Positions 1-5,485 of a DNA stretch of 8,446 bases are shown here, piece after piece. The notes below the pieces were generated by a model that was not told the DNA's origin, did not search any database, and saw only the letters and a program-made list of their open reading frames with translations. Within the stretch, counting starts at the first letter, position 1; each line of letters opens with the position of its first letter. The stretch is from assembly GCA_947072805.1 (NCBI GenBank), contig CAMTJK010000143.1, forward strand, positions 1 to 8,446. Direction: 5' to 3'. The position numbers and the translations under genes were made by a program. This DNA comes from an uncultured Prevotella sp. (GTDB lineage: Bacteria; Bacteroidota; Bacteroidia; Bacteroidales; Bacteroidaceae).

Positions 1-2534
1 CGTATGCCGGTACGCCGCGCTCGTGCGAGATAGGCGGCATTGCCGTGAAAGGCATAGAGGGATATGAAGACTATGTGCTCGCCGGACTGTCGGGACTGTC
101 GGTGGGACAGCAGATAGCCGTGCCGGGTAACGACCTCACCGAGGCGGTGAAGAGATACTGGAAACACGGTCTGTTCTCGACAGTGGCAATAACTGCCGAC
201 TCGATAGTGGGCTCGAAGATTTATCTTTGCATTCATCTGTCGCTAAGACCGAGAGTGAGCACCATCAACTACAACGGCGTGAAGAAGTCGGAACGCGAAG
301 ACCTCGAGGCAAAGCTCGGAATAATGAAGGGTAGCCAGATAACGCCGAACATGATAGACCGCGCCATCATCCTCGCAAAGAAATATTTCGACGAGAAAGG
401 ATACAAAAACGCTGAGATAAACATCAACCAGCGCGACGATGTGACGGGAAAGAATCAGGTGATTCTTGATGTGGACATTGACAAAAAAGCGAAAATGAAG
501 GTGAGACACATCATCCTGGAAGGCAACAAAAACCTTAAATCAAAGAAGATAAAGGGAGGACTGTTCAGAAAAGGTGTGTTCGCCAAGACCCACGAAGCAG
601 GAAAACTATCTACCTTCCTCAAGTCGAAGAAGTTTACTGACGAACGATACAACACCGACAAACAGAACCTCATAGACAAATACAACGAGCTGGGATACCG
701 CGACATGTATATCGTGGAAGACAGCGTGTGGAATCACGACGAGAAACACGTGAACGTATATCTGAAGATAGATGAAGGACAACGCTATTACCTGCGCAAC
801 ATAACGTGGGTGGGCAATACCGTGGTTACAACTGAATATCTCAACCGCCTGCTGGGCATGAAGAAGGGTGACGTGTATAACCAGAAGAAACTAAAGAAAA
901 GGCTCGAAGAAGACGAAGACGCCGTGGGCAACTACTACTGGAACAATGGTTATCTCTTCTATCGACTCGATCCGACGGAGGTAAACATCGTGGGAGACTC
1001 CATTGACCTCGAGATGCGTATCAGCGAAGGACAGCAGGCACACATCAGCAGCGTGAGAATATACGGCAATGACAGGCTGTACGAAGAGGTGGTAAGGCGC
1101 GAACTGCGCACCAAGCCGGGCGACCTGTTCTCGAAGGAAGCGGTGATGCGTTCGTTGCGAGAGATAGCGTCGATGGGCCACTTCGATCCGGAAAAGATTA
1201 ACCCCGATATCAAACCCAACGGAGAGGACGGCACGGTAGACATCAACTGGGAACTCGAACAGAAGTCGAACGACCAGGTGGAGTTCTCGCTCGGATGGGG
1301 ACAGACCGGTATCATTGGAAGAATATCGCTCAAGCTCAACAACTTCTCAATGCGCAACCTCTTCGGACGCAACAAGATGCACCGCGGAATAATGCCTATC
1401 GGCGACGGTGAACAACTCGCCCTGAGCGCACAGACAAACGCCAAATATTATCAGTCGTACAGCATTAGTTATTCGGCGCCGTGGTTTGGAGGACGACGCC
1501 CCAACGCCTTTAACGTAGGCGCTTTCTATTCGAGGCAAACCGACGTGAACAGCAACTACTACAACAGCAGCTGGATGAACAACTACTATAACTATTATGG
1601 CGGTTACGGAAGCTACAATAACTACTACAACAACTACGAAAGCTATCTCGATGACGACAAATACGTGCAGATGCTCGGTTTGTCGGTGGGATGGGGAAAG
1701 CGTCTGCGCTGGCCGGATGACTACTTCCAGCTCTCGCTCGCACTGTCTTACACGCGATATATGCTGCAAGACTGGCAGTACTTCCTCATATCTAACGGTA
1801 ACTGCAACAATATCAACCTTGGTATCACTCTGTCGCGCGTAAGTACCGACAACCAGCTCTTCCCGCGCCGCGGTTCTGAGTTTATGGCTTCGGTTACTAT
1901 GACGCCGCCATGGTCGTTATTCGACAACAAGAACTATGCAACGCTCGCCACCGACTACACATCGGCGACATACGAAGCAGAGCAGCAGGACAAGTACCGC
2001 TGGATAGAGTATCACAAGTGGAAGCTGAAGTCGCGCACGTTCACCGCACTTACAAGCGGAGTGAAGTGTTTCGTGCTCATGACACGCGTGGAGATGGGCT
2101 TGCTCGGCTCGTACAACCGCGACAAGAAGTCGCCGTTCGAGACATTCTACGTGGGTGGTGACGGTATGAGCGGCTATTCCACAGGCTACGCACAAGAGAC
2201 CATCGGACTGCGCGGATACGATAACGGTTCGCTCACGCCCTATTCGGCTCCTGGATATGCCTACGATCGCTTCACCCTTGAGCTGCGTTATCCGTTCATG
2301 CTGGGCAATACCACCATCTACGGACTGGCATTCCTCGAAGGTGGTAACGCCTGGAGCGAGACACGCAACTTCGATCCGTTCGACATAAAGCGTTCTGCGG
2401 GTGCCGGTGTGCGCATCTTCCTGCCGATGGTAGGACTGATGGGTATCGACTGGGCTTACGGTTTCGATACCATTACCTACACAGGCTCAAAGGGCGGCAG
2501 CCAGTTCCACTTCATTCTCGGTCAGGAGTTCTGA
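1..2534 (+). CDS. bamA: Outer membrane protein assembly factor BamA (5' partial)
   Basis: BamA is the Omp85-family core of the BAM complex, which folds and inserts beta-barrel proteins into the outer membrane. The frame is open to the left edge (first full codon at 3, 843 codons visible), so the GTG at 45 is not the start; the signal peptide and true start lie upstream. Counting from codon 3, POTRA-like domains lie at roughly 10-82, 83-163, 165-259, 261-342 and 345-421, most opening with the usual pattern of a strand ending in an (N/V)G turn. The barrel covers about 424-843. LRGY at 736-739 corresponds to the conserved (V/I)RG(F/Y) motif of loop L6, and the protein ends in a C-terminal Phe, as expected of a beta-signal. 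A Tyr/Asn-rich insert at 516-548 is unusual. The tandem ompH genes downstream support the call. A TamA-like Omp85 protein is a less likely alternative given five POTRAs and this context. Confidence 0.95.
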   Translation, partial: YAGTPRSCEIGGIAVKGIEGYEDYVLAGLSGLSVGQQIAVPGNDLTEAVKRYWKHGLFSTVAITADSIVGSKIYLCIHLSLRPRVSTINYNGVKKSEREDLEAKLGIMKGSQITPNMIDRAIILAKKYFDEKGYKNAEININQRDDVTGKNQVILDVDIDKKAKMKVRHIILEGNKNLKSKKIKGGLFRKGVFAKTHEAGKLSTFLKSKKFTDERYNTDKQNLIDKYNELGYRDMYIVEDSVWNHDEKHVNVYLKIDEGQRYYLRNITWVGNTVVTTEYLNRLLGMKKGDVYNQKKLKKRLEEDEDAVGNYYWNNGYLFYRLDPTEVNIVGDSIDLEMRISEGQQAHISSVRIYGNDRLYEEVVRRELRTKPGDLFSKEAVMRSLREIASMGHFDPEKINPDIKPNGEDGTVDINWELEQKSNDQVEFSLGWGQTGIIGRISLKLNNFSMRNLFGRNKMHRGIMPIGDGEQLALSAQTNAKYYQSYSISYSAPWFGGRRPNAFNVGAFYSRQTDVNSNYYNSSWMNNYYNYYGGYGSYNNYYNNYESYLDDDKYVQMLGLSVGWGKRLRWPDDYFQLSLALSYTRYMLQDWQYFLISNGNCNNINLGITLSRVSTDNQLFPRRGSEFMASVTMTPPWSLFDNKNYATLATDYTSATYEAEQQDKYRWIEYHKWKLKSRTFTALTSGVKCFVLMTRVEMGLLGSYNRDKKSPFETFYVGGDGMSGYSTGYAQETIGLRGYDNGSLTPYSAPGYAYDRFTLELRYPFMLGNTTIYGLAFLEGGNAWSETRNFDPFDIKRSAGAGVRIFLPMVGLMGIDWAYGFDTITYTGSKGGSQFHFILGQEF
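1548..1646 (+). repeat. Tyr/Asn-rich low-complexity tract within bamA
   Basis: Thirty-three consecutive codons contain 12 Tyr and 10 Asn, with Ser and Gly making up most of the rest. At DNA level the tract is an imperfect run of AAC and TAC/TAT triplets. It sits in the N-terminal part of the beta-barrel domain, between predicted strands, so it is probably a surface loop; this placement is inferred, not modelled. The triplet composition also creates long open frames on the opposite strand here, which are not genes. Confidence 0.8.
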
Positions 2535-2536
2535 CG

Positions 2537-2589
2537 CTGCAGTGCCGGCGGACATGTCGTTGCATGCAGGTTGAAGCCGAGGCCGGCGT
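2537..2589. other. Palindrome cluster in the bamA-ompH gap
   Basis: Starting 2 nt after the bamA stop codon there are five perfect palindromes: CTGCAG (2537-2542), GCCGGC (2544-2549), GACATGTC (2551-2558), TGCATGCA (2561-2568) and GCCGGC (2582-2587). The two GCCGGC copies can pair with each other, and two G-U pairs extend this to an 8-bp stem around a 32-nt loop. There is no T-run, so it does not look like an intrinsic terminator. The rest of the 108-nt gap is A/T-rich and ends in a ribosome binding site. An RNA-processing or attenuation structure is possible; the function is unknown. Confidence 0.5.
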
Positions 2590-2627
2590 AATGGAGGAGA
2601 GATATAATATAATGTGACAATAAAAAC

Positions 2628-2634
2628 AAGGAGG
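2628..2634 (+). promoter_or_regulatory. Strong Shine-Dalgarno site for the first ompH
   Basis: AAGGAGG lies 8 nt before the ATG at 2643, a near-complete anti-Shine-Dalgarno match at good spacing. It fixes the start of the first ompH. Bacteroidota genes usually lack such sites, and the starts of the other two ompH genes have only A-rich leaders, so this one stands out. Confidence 0.7.
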
Positions 2635-2642
2635 ATAAGTAA

Positions 2643-3191
2643 ATGAAACAGACAATCAACAACAGATATCCGGCGCTTCGCAAGGCGCTTGTATGCCTTT
2701 GCCTGCTTATGCTGCTGCCCGTTACGGCAGCCGCCCAGAAGTTTGCGCTTGTAGATATGGAGTTTATTCTGAAGAATATCCCTGCATACGAGCGTGCCAA
2801 CGAGCAGCTTTCGCAGGTGTCGAAGAAGTGGCAGGCTGAAGTGGAAGCCCTTTCCACTGAGGCGCAGACGCTCTACAAGAACTACCAGAACGAGGTAGTG
2901 TTTCTCTCACAGGAGCAGAAGAAAGCCAGACAGGACGCAATAATGGAGAAAGAAAAGGAAGCTGCCGACCTGAAAAAGAAGTATTTCGGTCCGGATGGCG
3001 AGCTCTTCAAGAAGCGTACAAGCCTCATGACACCCATCCAGGAGGAAATCTACAACGCAGTGAAGGACATTGCCGACCTGCGTGGCTATCAGCTCATCCT
3101 CGACCGCGCGAGCGACAGCGGCATAATCTTCGGAAGTCCTAAGATAGACATCAGCAACGAGGTGCTGCAGAAGCTGGGATACGCCTATTGA
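2643..3191 (+). CDS. OmpH/Skp-family periplasmic chaperone, copy 1
   Basis: A 182-residue protein of the OmpH/Skp family, periplasmic holdases that bind unfolded outer-membrane proteins on their way to BamA. Residues 1-31 form a signal peptide: a basic start with Arg8, Arg13 and Lys14, a Leu/Cys-rich core, and probable cleavage after TAAA at position 31. A short strand follows (QKFALVDMEFIL), then a long charged helical stretch (about 45-150, rich in Glu, Lys and Gln) matching the Skp tentacle hairpin. The C-terminal part (GYQLILDRA... ending LGYAY) matches the closing strands of the family body domain. The length is typical. It follows bamA by 108 nt and probably shares its transcript. The ATG at 2643 is chosen because of the strong ribosome binding site and the complete signal peptide. 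There are no cysteines in the mature part. The family call is secure; client range is inferred. Confidence 0.92.
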   Translation: MKQTINNRYPALRKALVCLCLLMLLPVTAAAQKFALVDMEFILKNIPAYERANEQLSQVSKKWQAEVEALSTEAQTLYKNYQNEVVFLSQEQKKARQDAIMEKEKEAADLKKKYFGPDGELFKKRTSLMTPIQEEIYNAVKDIADLRGYQLILDRASDSGIIFGSPKIDISNEVLQKLGYAY

Positions 3192-3197
3192 CGCCCG

Positions 3198-3262
3198 TTC
3201 CCCTTGCCGGTGCAGCCCATTGCAGTTGCCGTTGCGTTCATTCCCCTTGCCGGTGCAGCCGC
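3198..3262. repeat. Three-unit intergenic repeat, period 21-22 bp
   Basis: A perfect 20-bp direct repeat, TTCCCCTTGCCGGTGCAGCC, occurs at 3198-3217 and 3241-3260. Between them, in register at 3220, is a degenerate copy whose core TTGCCGTTGC (3226-3235) differs by one base from TTGCCGGTGC (3204-3213 and 3247-3256). Unit starts are therefore 3198, 3220 and 3241. The last unit runs into the palindrome TGCAGCCGCTGCA (3255-3267). The repeat lies wholly in the 131-nt gap between the first and second ompH; the remaining 55 nt before the next start is A-rich, with no clear promoter. Confidence 0.75.
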
Positions 3263-3322
3263 TGCAAACAGCATAATGGAAATAAACAACAGAAATTATA
3301 AATCAAAAAAAACAAAGAAGAC

Positions 3323-3820
3323 ATGAAAAAGTTACTTTTAATGCTTTTGATGTGCGCCCCTGTGGCTGCCTTCGCCCAGAAATTCGGACACGTAAACGCC
3401 CAGGAAATCATCCAGGTTATGCCGGAATATACCAAGGCAAAGACCGAAATAGACGCTCTTCAGAAGCAGTATGAAGACGATTTGAAGGGCATGCAGGACG
3501 AGCTGCAGAAGAAATCGCAGAGCTATGAGAAGGAGCAGGCAACTCTTCCGGAGAACATAAAGCAGCGCCGCGAGCAGGAGTTGCAGGAGATGTATCAGAA
3601 GATACAGCAGAGCTATCAGGACAACCAGCAGGCTCTTGCCAGGGCTTCGCAGGAGAAGATGATGGCTATCCAGACCAAAGTTATCGACGCCATCAAGCAG
3701 GTGGGTCAGGCAGGCGGTTATGTTTACATCATGGACATTGCCGGAGGTGTGCCCTATATCAGCTCTACGCTCAGCACCGACGTCACTTCCGAGGTTAAAG
3801 CCAAGCTCGGACTGAAATAA
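3323..3820 (+). CDS. OmpH/Skp-family periplasmic chaperone, copy 2
   Basis: A 165-residue paralogue, close to the size of classical Skp. The signal peptide is residues 1-18 (MKK, a Leu/Met-rich core, then AAFA before Gln19). The mature protein opens with a short strand (KFGHVNAQEII) and a family-like Met-Pro-Glu-Tyr turn (VMPEYTKAK), continues into a long Gln/Glu/Lys-rich coiled-coil segment (about 43-130), and closes with GGYVYIMDIAGGVPYIS and a terminal LGLK. No cysteines remain after cleavage. It is probably co-transcribed with the copy upstream and acts in the periplasm on BAM clients. The start at 3323 lacks a Shine-Dalgarno site but has the A-rich leader usual for this phylum and yields a complete signal peptide. 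Confidence 0.93.
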   Translation: MKKLLLMLLMCAPVAAFAQKFGHVNAQEIIQVMPEYTKAKTEIDALQKQYEDDLKGMQDELQKKSQSYEKEQATLPENIKQRREQELQEMYQKIQQSYQDNQQALARASQEKMMAIQTKVIDAIKQVGQAGGYVYIMDIAGGVPYISSTLSTDVTSEVKAKLGLK

Positions 3821-3837
3821 TATCAGTTAAACACTAA

Positions 3838-3886
3838 TCTGCCGGCATGGCGTGTGCTGTAGGAACGGCGCGGCTGTGCCGGCAGA
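3838..3886 (+). other. Intercistronic hairpin between ompH copies 2 and 3
   Basis: TCTGCCGGCA at 3838-3847 is a perfect inverted repeat of TGCCGGCAGA at 3877-3886. Two G-U pairs and two further G-C pairs inward (3848-3851 with 3873-3876) could extend the stem to 14 bp around a 21-nt loop. No T-run follows, so it is not a standard terminator. It ends 21 nt before the start of the third ompH and fills most of the 87-nt gap. It may stabilise or process mRNA, or reduce expression of the downstream genes; this is inference. Confidence 0.65.
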
Positions 3887-3907
3887 ATGATATATAACGC
3901 AATCATT

Positions 3908-4471
3908 ATGAAACTCATTCTGCTTTCTGTCTTTGCCCTTTTGTCTGTCTCTGCCATGGCACAAGACGAGTCGGCGGTCATTCCAGCGGCGAATATCATT
4001 CCTGCGTCAGCTGCTCCCGTTCCCGTTAAGCACACGTTCGGCTATCTCTGTTACGACTCAGTGCTGCGAGCCATGCCCGATTATGCTGCGGCGCAGAAGC
4101 AGCTCGACGAGCTGAAAGCCAAATACGAAGCCGAGGCGCAAAGGGTAGAGGAAGATTTCAACAAGAAGTACGAGGAATTTCTCGAGGGTCAGCGTGATTT
4201 TCCGCAGACCATACTGCAGAAGCGTCAGACGGAGCTGCAGGAGCTGCTCGACCGGAACATCCTTTTCAAGGAAGAAAGCCGTCGTTTGCTCAAGTCGGCA
4301 GAGAAGACCATCTTTGCTCCTCTCCACGCACGTCTTGCGGCGGTGCTCAAAGCTATCGCCGAGGAGCGCGGATATGATTTCATCGTAAACACAGACAATT
4401 ACGCCTGCCCTTACATCAATCCTGCAAAGGGTGAGGACATAGGCAGGCTGGCTTTGGAAAGGATGAAATAA
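3908..4471 (+). CDS. OmpH/Skp-family periplasmic chaperone, copy 3 (divergent)
   Basis: A 187-residue OmpH/Skp-like protein, more divergent than the two before it. The ATG at 3908 is preferred over the in-frame ATG at 3887 because it starts a clean signal peptide (MKLILLSVFALLSVSAMA, cleavage after Ala18), whereas the earlier codon overlaps the hairpin and adds an atypical extension. An Ala/Pro-rich linker (about 23-41) precedes the first strand, a feature the other copies lack. The core follows: GYLCYDSVLRAMPDY, a charged helical hairpin (about 60-150), then GYDFIVNTDNYACPYINPA. Two mature cysteines, Cys48 and Cys167, lie in the segments expected to form the body domain and could make a disulphide. 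The gene ends 2 nt before murI, suggesting coupled translation. The family call is sound; a specialised role is unproven. Confidence 0.88.
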   Translation: MKLILLSVFALLSVSAMAQDESAVIPAANIIPASAAPVPVKHTFGYLCYDSVLRAMPDYAAAQKQLDELKAKYEAEAQRVEEDFNKKYEEFLEGQRDFPQTILQKRQTELQELLDRNILFKEESRRLLKSAEKTIFAPLHARLAAVLKAIAEERGYDFIVNTDNYACPYINPAKGEDIGRLALERMK

Positions 4472-4473
4472 TC

Positions 4474-5313
4474 ATGACAATGCTCTCTGAAAAGCCCGGT
4501 CCGATAGGCATTTTCGATTCTGGTTACGGCGGACTTACCGTTCTTCACGGTTTCCGTCGGCTGCTGCCGCAGTACGATTACCTCTATCTTGGCGACAATG
4601 CGCGTGCTCCTTACGGTACGCGTTCGTTCGGCGTGGTCTACGAGTTTACGCGGCAGGCGGTGATGAAGCTTTTCAGCATGGGCTGCCATCTCGTCATTCT
4701 CGGTTGCAATACGGCGTCGGCAAAAGCCCTGCGCACCATTCAGCAGAACGATTTGCCGCAGATAGATGCGTCGCGCAGGGTGCTCGGCATCATCCGTCCT
4801 ACGGCAGAGGTGATAGGTTCGCTCACCGACACGCGCCATGTAGGTGTTCTTGCCACGGAGGGAACGATACGCAGCGAGAGCTATACGCTTGAGATAAGAA
4901 AGCTTTTCCCCGATATCAAGGTTACCGGTGTGGCGTGTCCGTTTTGGGTGCCGCTTGTAGAATACAACGAATGCGACAGTCCGGGAGCCGATTATTTTGT
5001 AAAGAAGCGCATCGACCAGCTTATGTCGCTCGACCCCCGCATCGATGCCATCATCCTCGGTTGCACCCATTATCCGCTGCTCATGCCCAAGATACTTAAA
5101 TATGCTACCCCCGGTGTGCGCATAGTGTCGCAGGGCGAATATGTGGCAGACAGTCTGCGTGACTATCTAAGCCGCCATCCTGATATGGACAGTAAGTGTG
5201 CGAAAGGTGGCAGGGTGGAATACCTTACCACAGAAGACCCCGACAAGTTTCGCGAGGCGGCGCAGATGTTCCTCCATGAGCCTGTGGAGGTGAGCCGTTG
5301 CGTGCTGCCGTAG
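4474..5313 (+). CDS. murI: Glutamate racemase
   Basis: A cytoplasmic, cofactor-independent racemase that converts L-glutamate to D-glutamate, the residue MurD adds during peptidoglycan precursor synthesis. At 279 residues it is of normal length. The family motifs are present: FDSGYGG at 14-20 with Asp15-Ser16, GDNARAPYG at 40-48, the first catalytic cysteine Cys78 in GCNTAS, and the second, Cys197, in GCTHYPLL. These two cysteines act as the acid/base pair in this family. The gene starts 2 nt after the third ompH, so it is very likely in the same operon. ATG 4474 is used; the in-frame ATG at 4480 (Met3) is also possible. A terminator-like hairpin overlaps its stop codon. No key residue is missing, and an aspartate racemase is unlikely given these motifs. 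Confidence 0.97.
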   Translation: MTMLSEKPGPIGIFDSGYGGLTVLHGFRRLLPQYDYLYLGDNARAPYGTRSFGVVYEFTRQAVMKLFSMGCHLVILGCNTASAKALRTIQQNDLPQIDASRRVLGIIRPTAEVIGSLTDTRHVGVLATEGTIRSESYTLEIRKLFPDIKVTGVACPFWVPLVEYNECDSPGADYFVKKRIDQLMSLDPRIDAIILGCTHYPLLMPKILKYATPGVRIVSQGEYVADSLRDYLSRHPDMDSKCAKGGRVEYLTTEDPDKFREAAQMFLHEPVEVSRCVLP

Positions 5314-5331
5314 TCGTCAGCGCGTTTTTTT
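5300..5331 (+). terminator. Probable intrinsic terminator of murI
   Basis: GCGTGCTG (5300-5307) can pair with CAGCGCGT (5318-5325), giving 8 bp including two G-U pairs around a 10-nt loop, directly followed by a T-run (5325-5331). The 5' arm and loop include the last codons and the stop of murI. The stem is modest, so strength is uncertain. It would end the bamA-ompH-murI transcript. On the minus strand it has no T-run and would not terminate the opposing permease gene. Confidence 0.55.
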
Positions 5332-5360
5332 AATAAAGCCTGATAAACATTTCGGTAAAA

Positions 5361-5485
5361 GATAAAACGTTTATAGGAAAAAATAAACGCTTATAGACAA
5401 GAGAATAAACGCTTATAGGCAAGATAAAAAGTGCTTATAGTTAAAGGAAAGAGGGCTTATAGGCAAGATAAAAGGGGGCTTATAA
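5361..5485. repeat. Six-unit degenerate tandem repeat, YTTATAR core, period about 22 bp
   Basis: Heptamers matching YTTATAR start at 5370, 5390, 5412, 5434, 5456 and 5479, giving steps of 20, 22, 22, 22 and 23 bp. A-rich spacers such as AATAAA or GATAAAA precede the cores, and GCAAGA or ACAAGA often follows. Longer exact matches include AATAAACGCTTATAG (5382-5396 and 5404-5418) and GCTTATAGGCAAGATAAAA (5411-5429 and 5455-5473). The array sits between the 3' ends of convergent murI and the permease gene. The last core contains the permease stop codon (5480-5482). Nothing coding is seen in this 166-nt gap. Function unknown; possibilities are a helically phased protein-binding array, a 3'-end signal, or a decayed repeat element. 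Confidence 0.85.

Noticed and set aside
45..47. GTG as the start of bamA
   Set aside because: The frame stays open to the window edge and the upstream codons complete the first POTRA strand, so the gene is truncated by the window.
222..229. TATCTTTG matching a Bacteroidota -7 element
   Set aside because: It lies inside bamA, far from any gene start; an 8-base motif with two free positions is expected by chance.
1347..1769. Val/Ile-rich minus-strand frame that resembles membrane segments
   Set aside because: It is the reverse complement of the Tyr/Asn triplet tract in bamA, which yields runs of Val and Ile by composition alone.
2603..2614. TATAATATAATG resembling a sigma-70 -10 box
   Set aside because: Bacteroidota primary sigma factor uses TAnnTTTG, and no such element or -33 TTTG is present in this gap.
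3887..3889. Earlier ATG for the third ompH
   Set aside because: It would add MIYNAII before the signal peptide and begins at the foot of the hairpin; the ATG at 3908 gives a canonical signal peptide.
2535..3907. TGCCGG as an operon-specific regulatory word
   Set aside because: Five copies occur in the three ompH-flanking gaps, but it also occurs repeatedly inside coding sequence (for example near 5, 2403, 3420 and 3735), so it is not specific.
4411..5070. 219-codon open frame opposite murI
   Set aside because: It lies antisense to an intact glutamate racemase with both catalytic cysteines; no family features are seen.
5361..5485. Possible CRISPR array
   Set aside because: The units are about 22 bp in total with similar flanks and no unique spacers, and no cas genes are present.
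5361..5485. Possible replication origin with DnaA boxes
   Set aside because: The cores do not match TTATCCACA, and no origin-linked genes are nearby.
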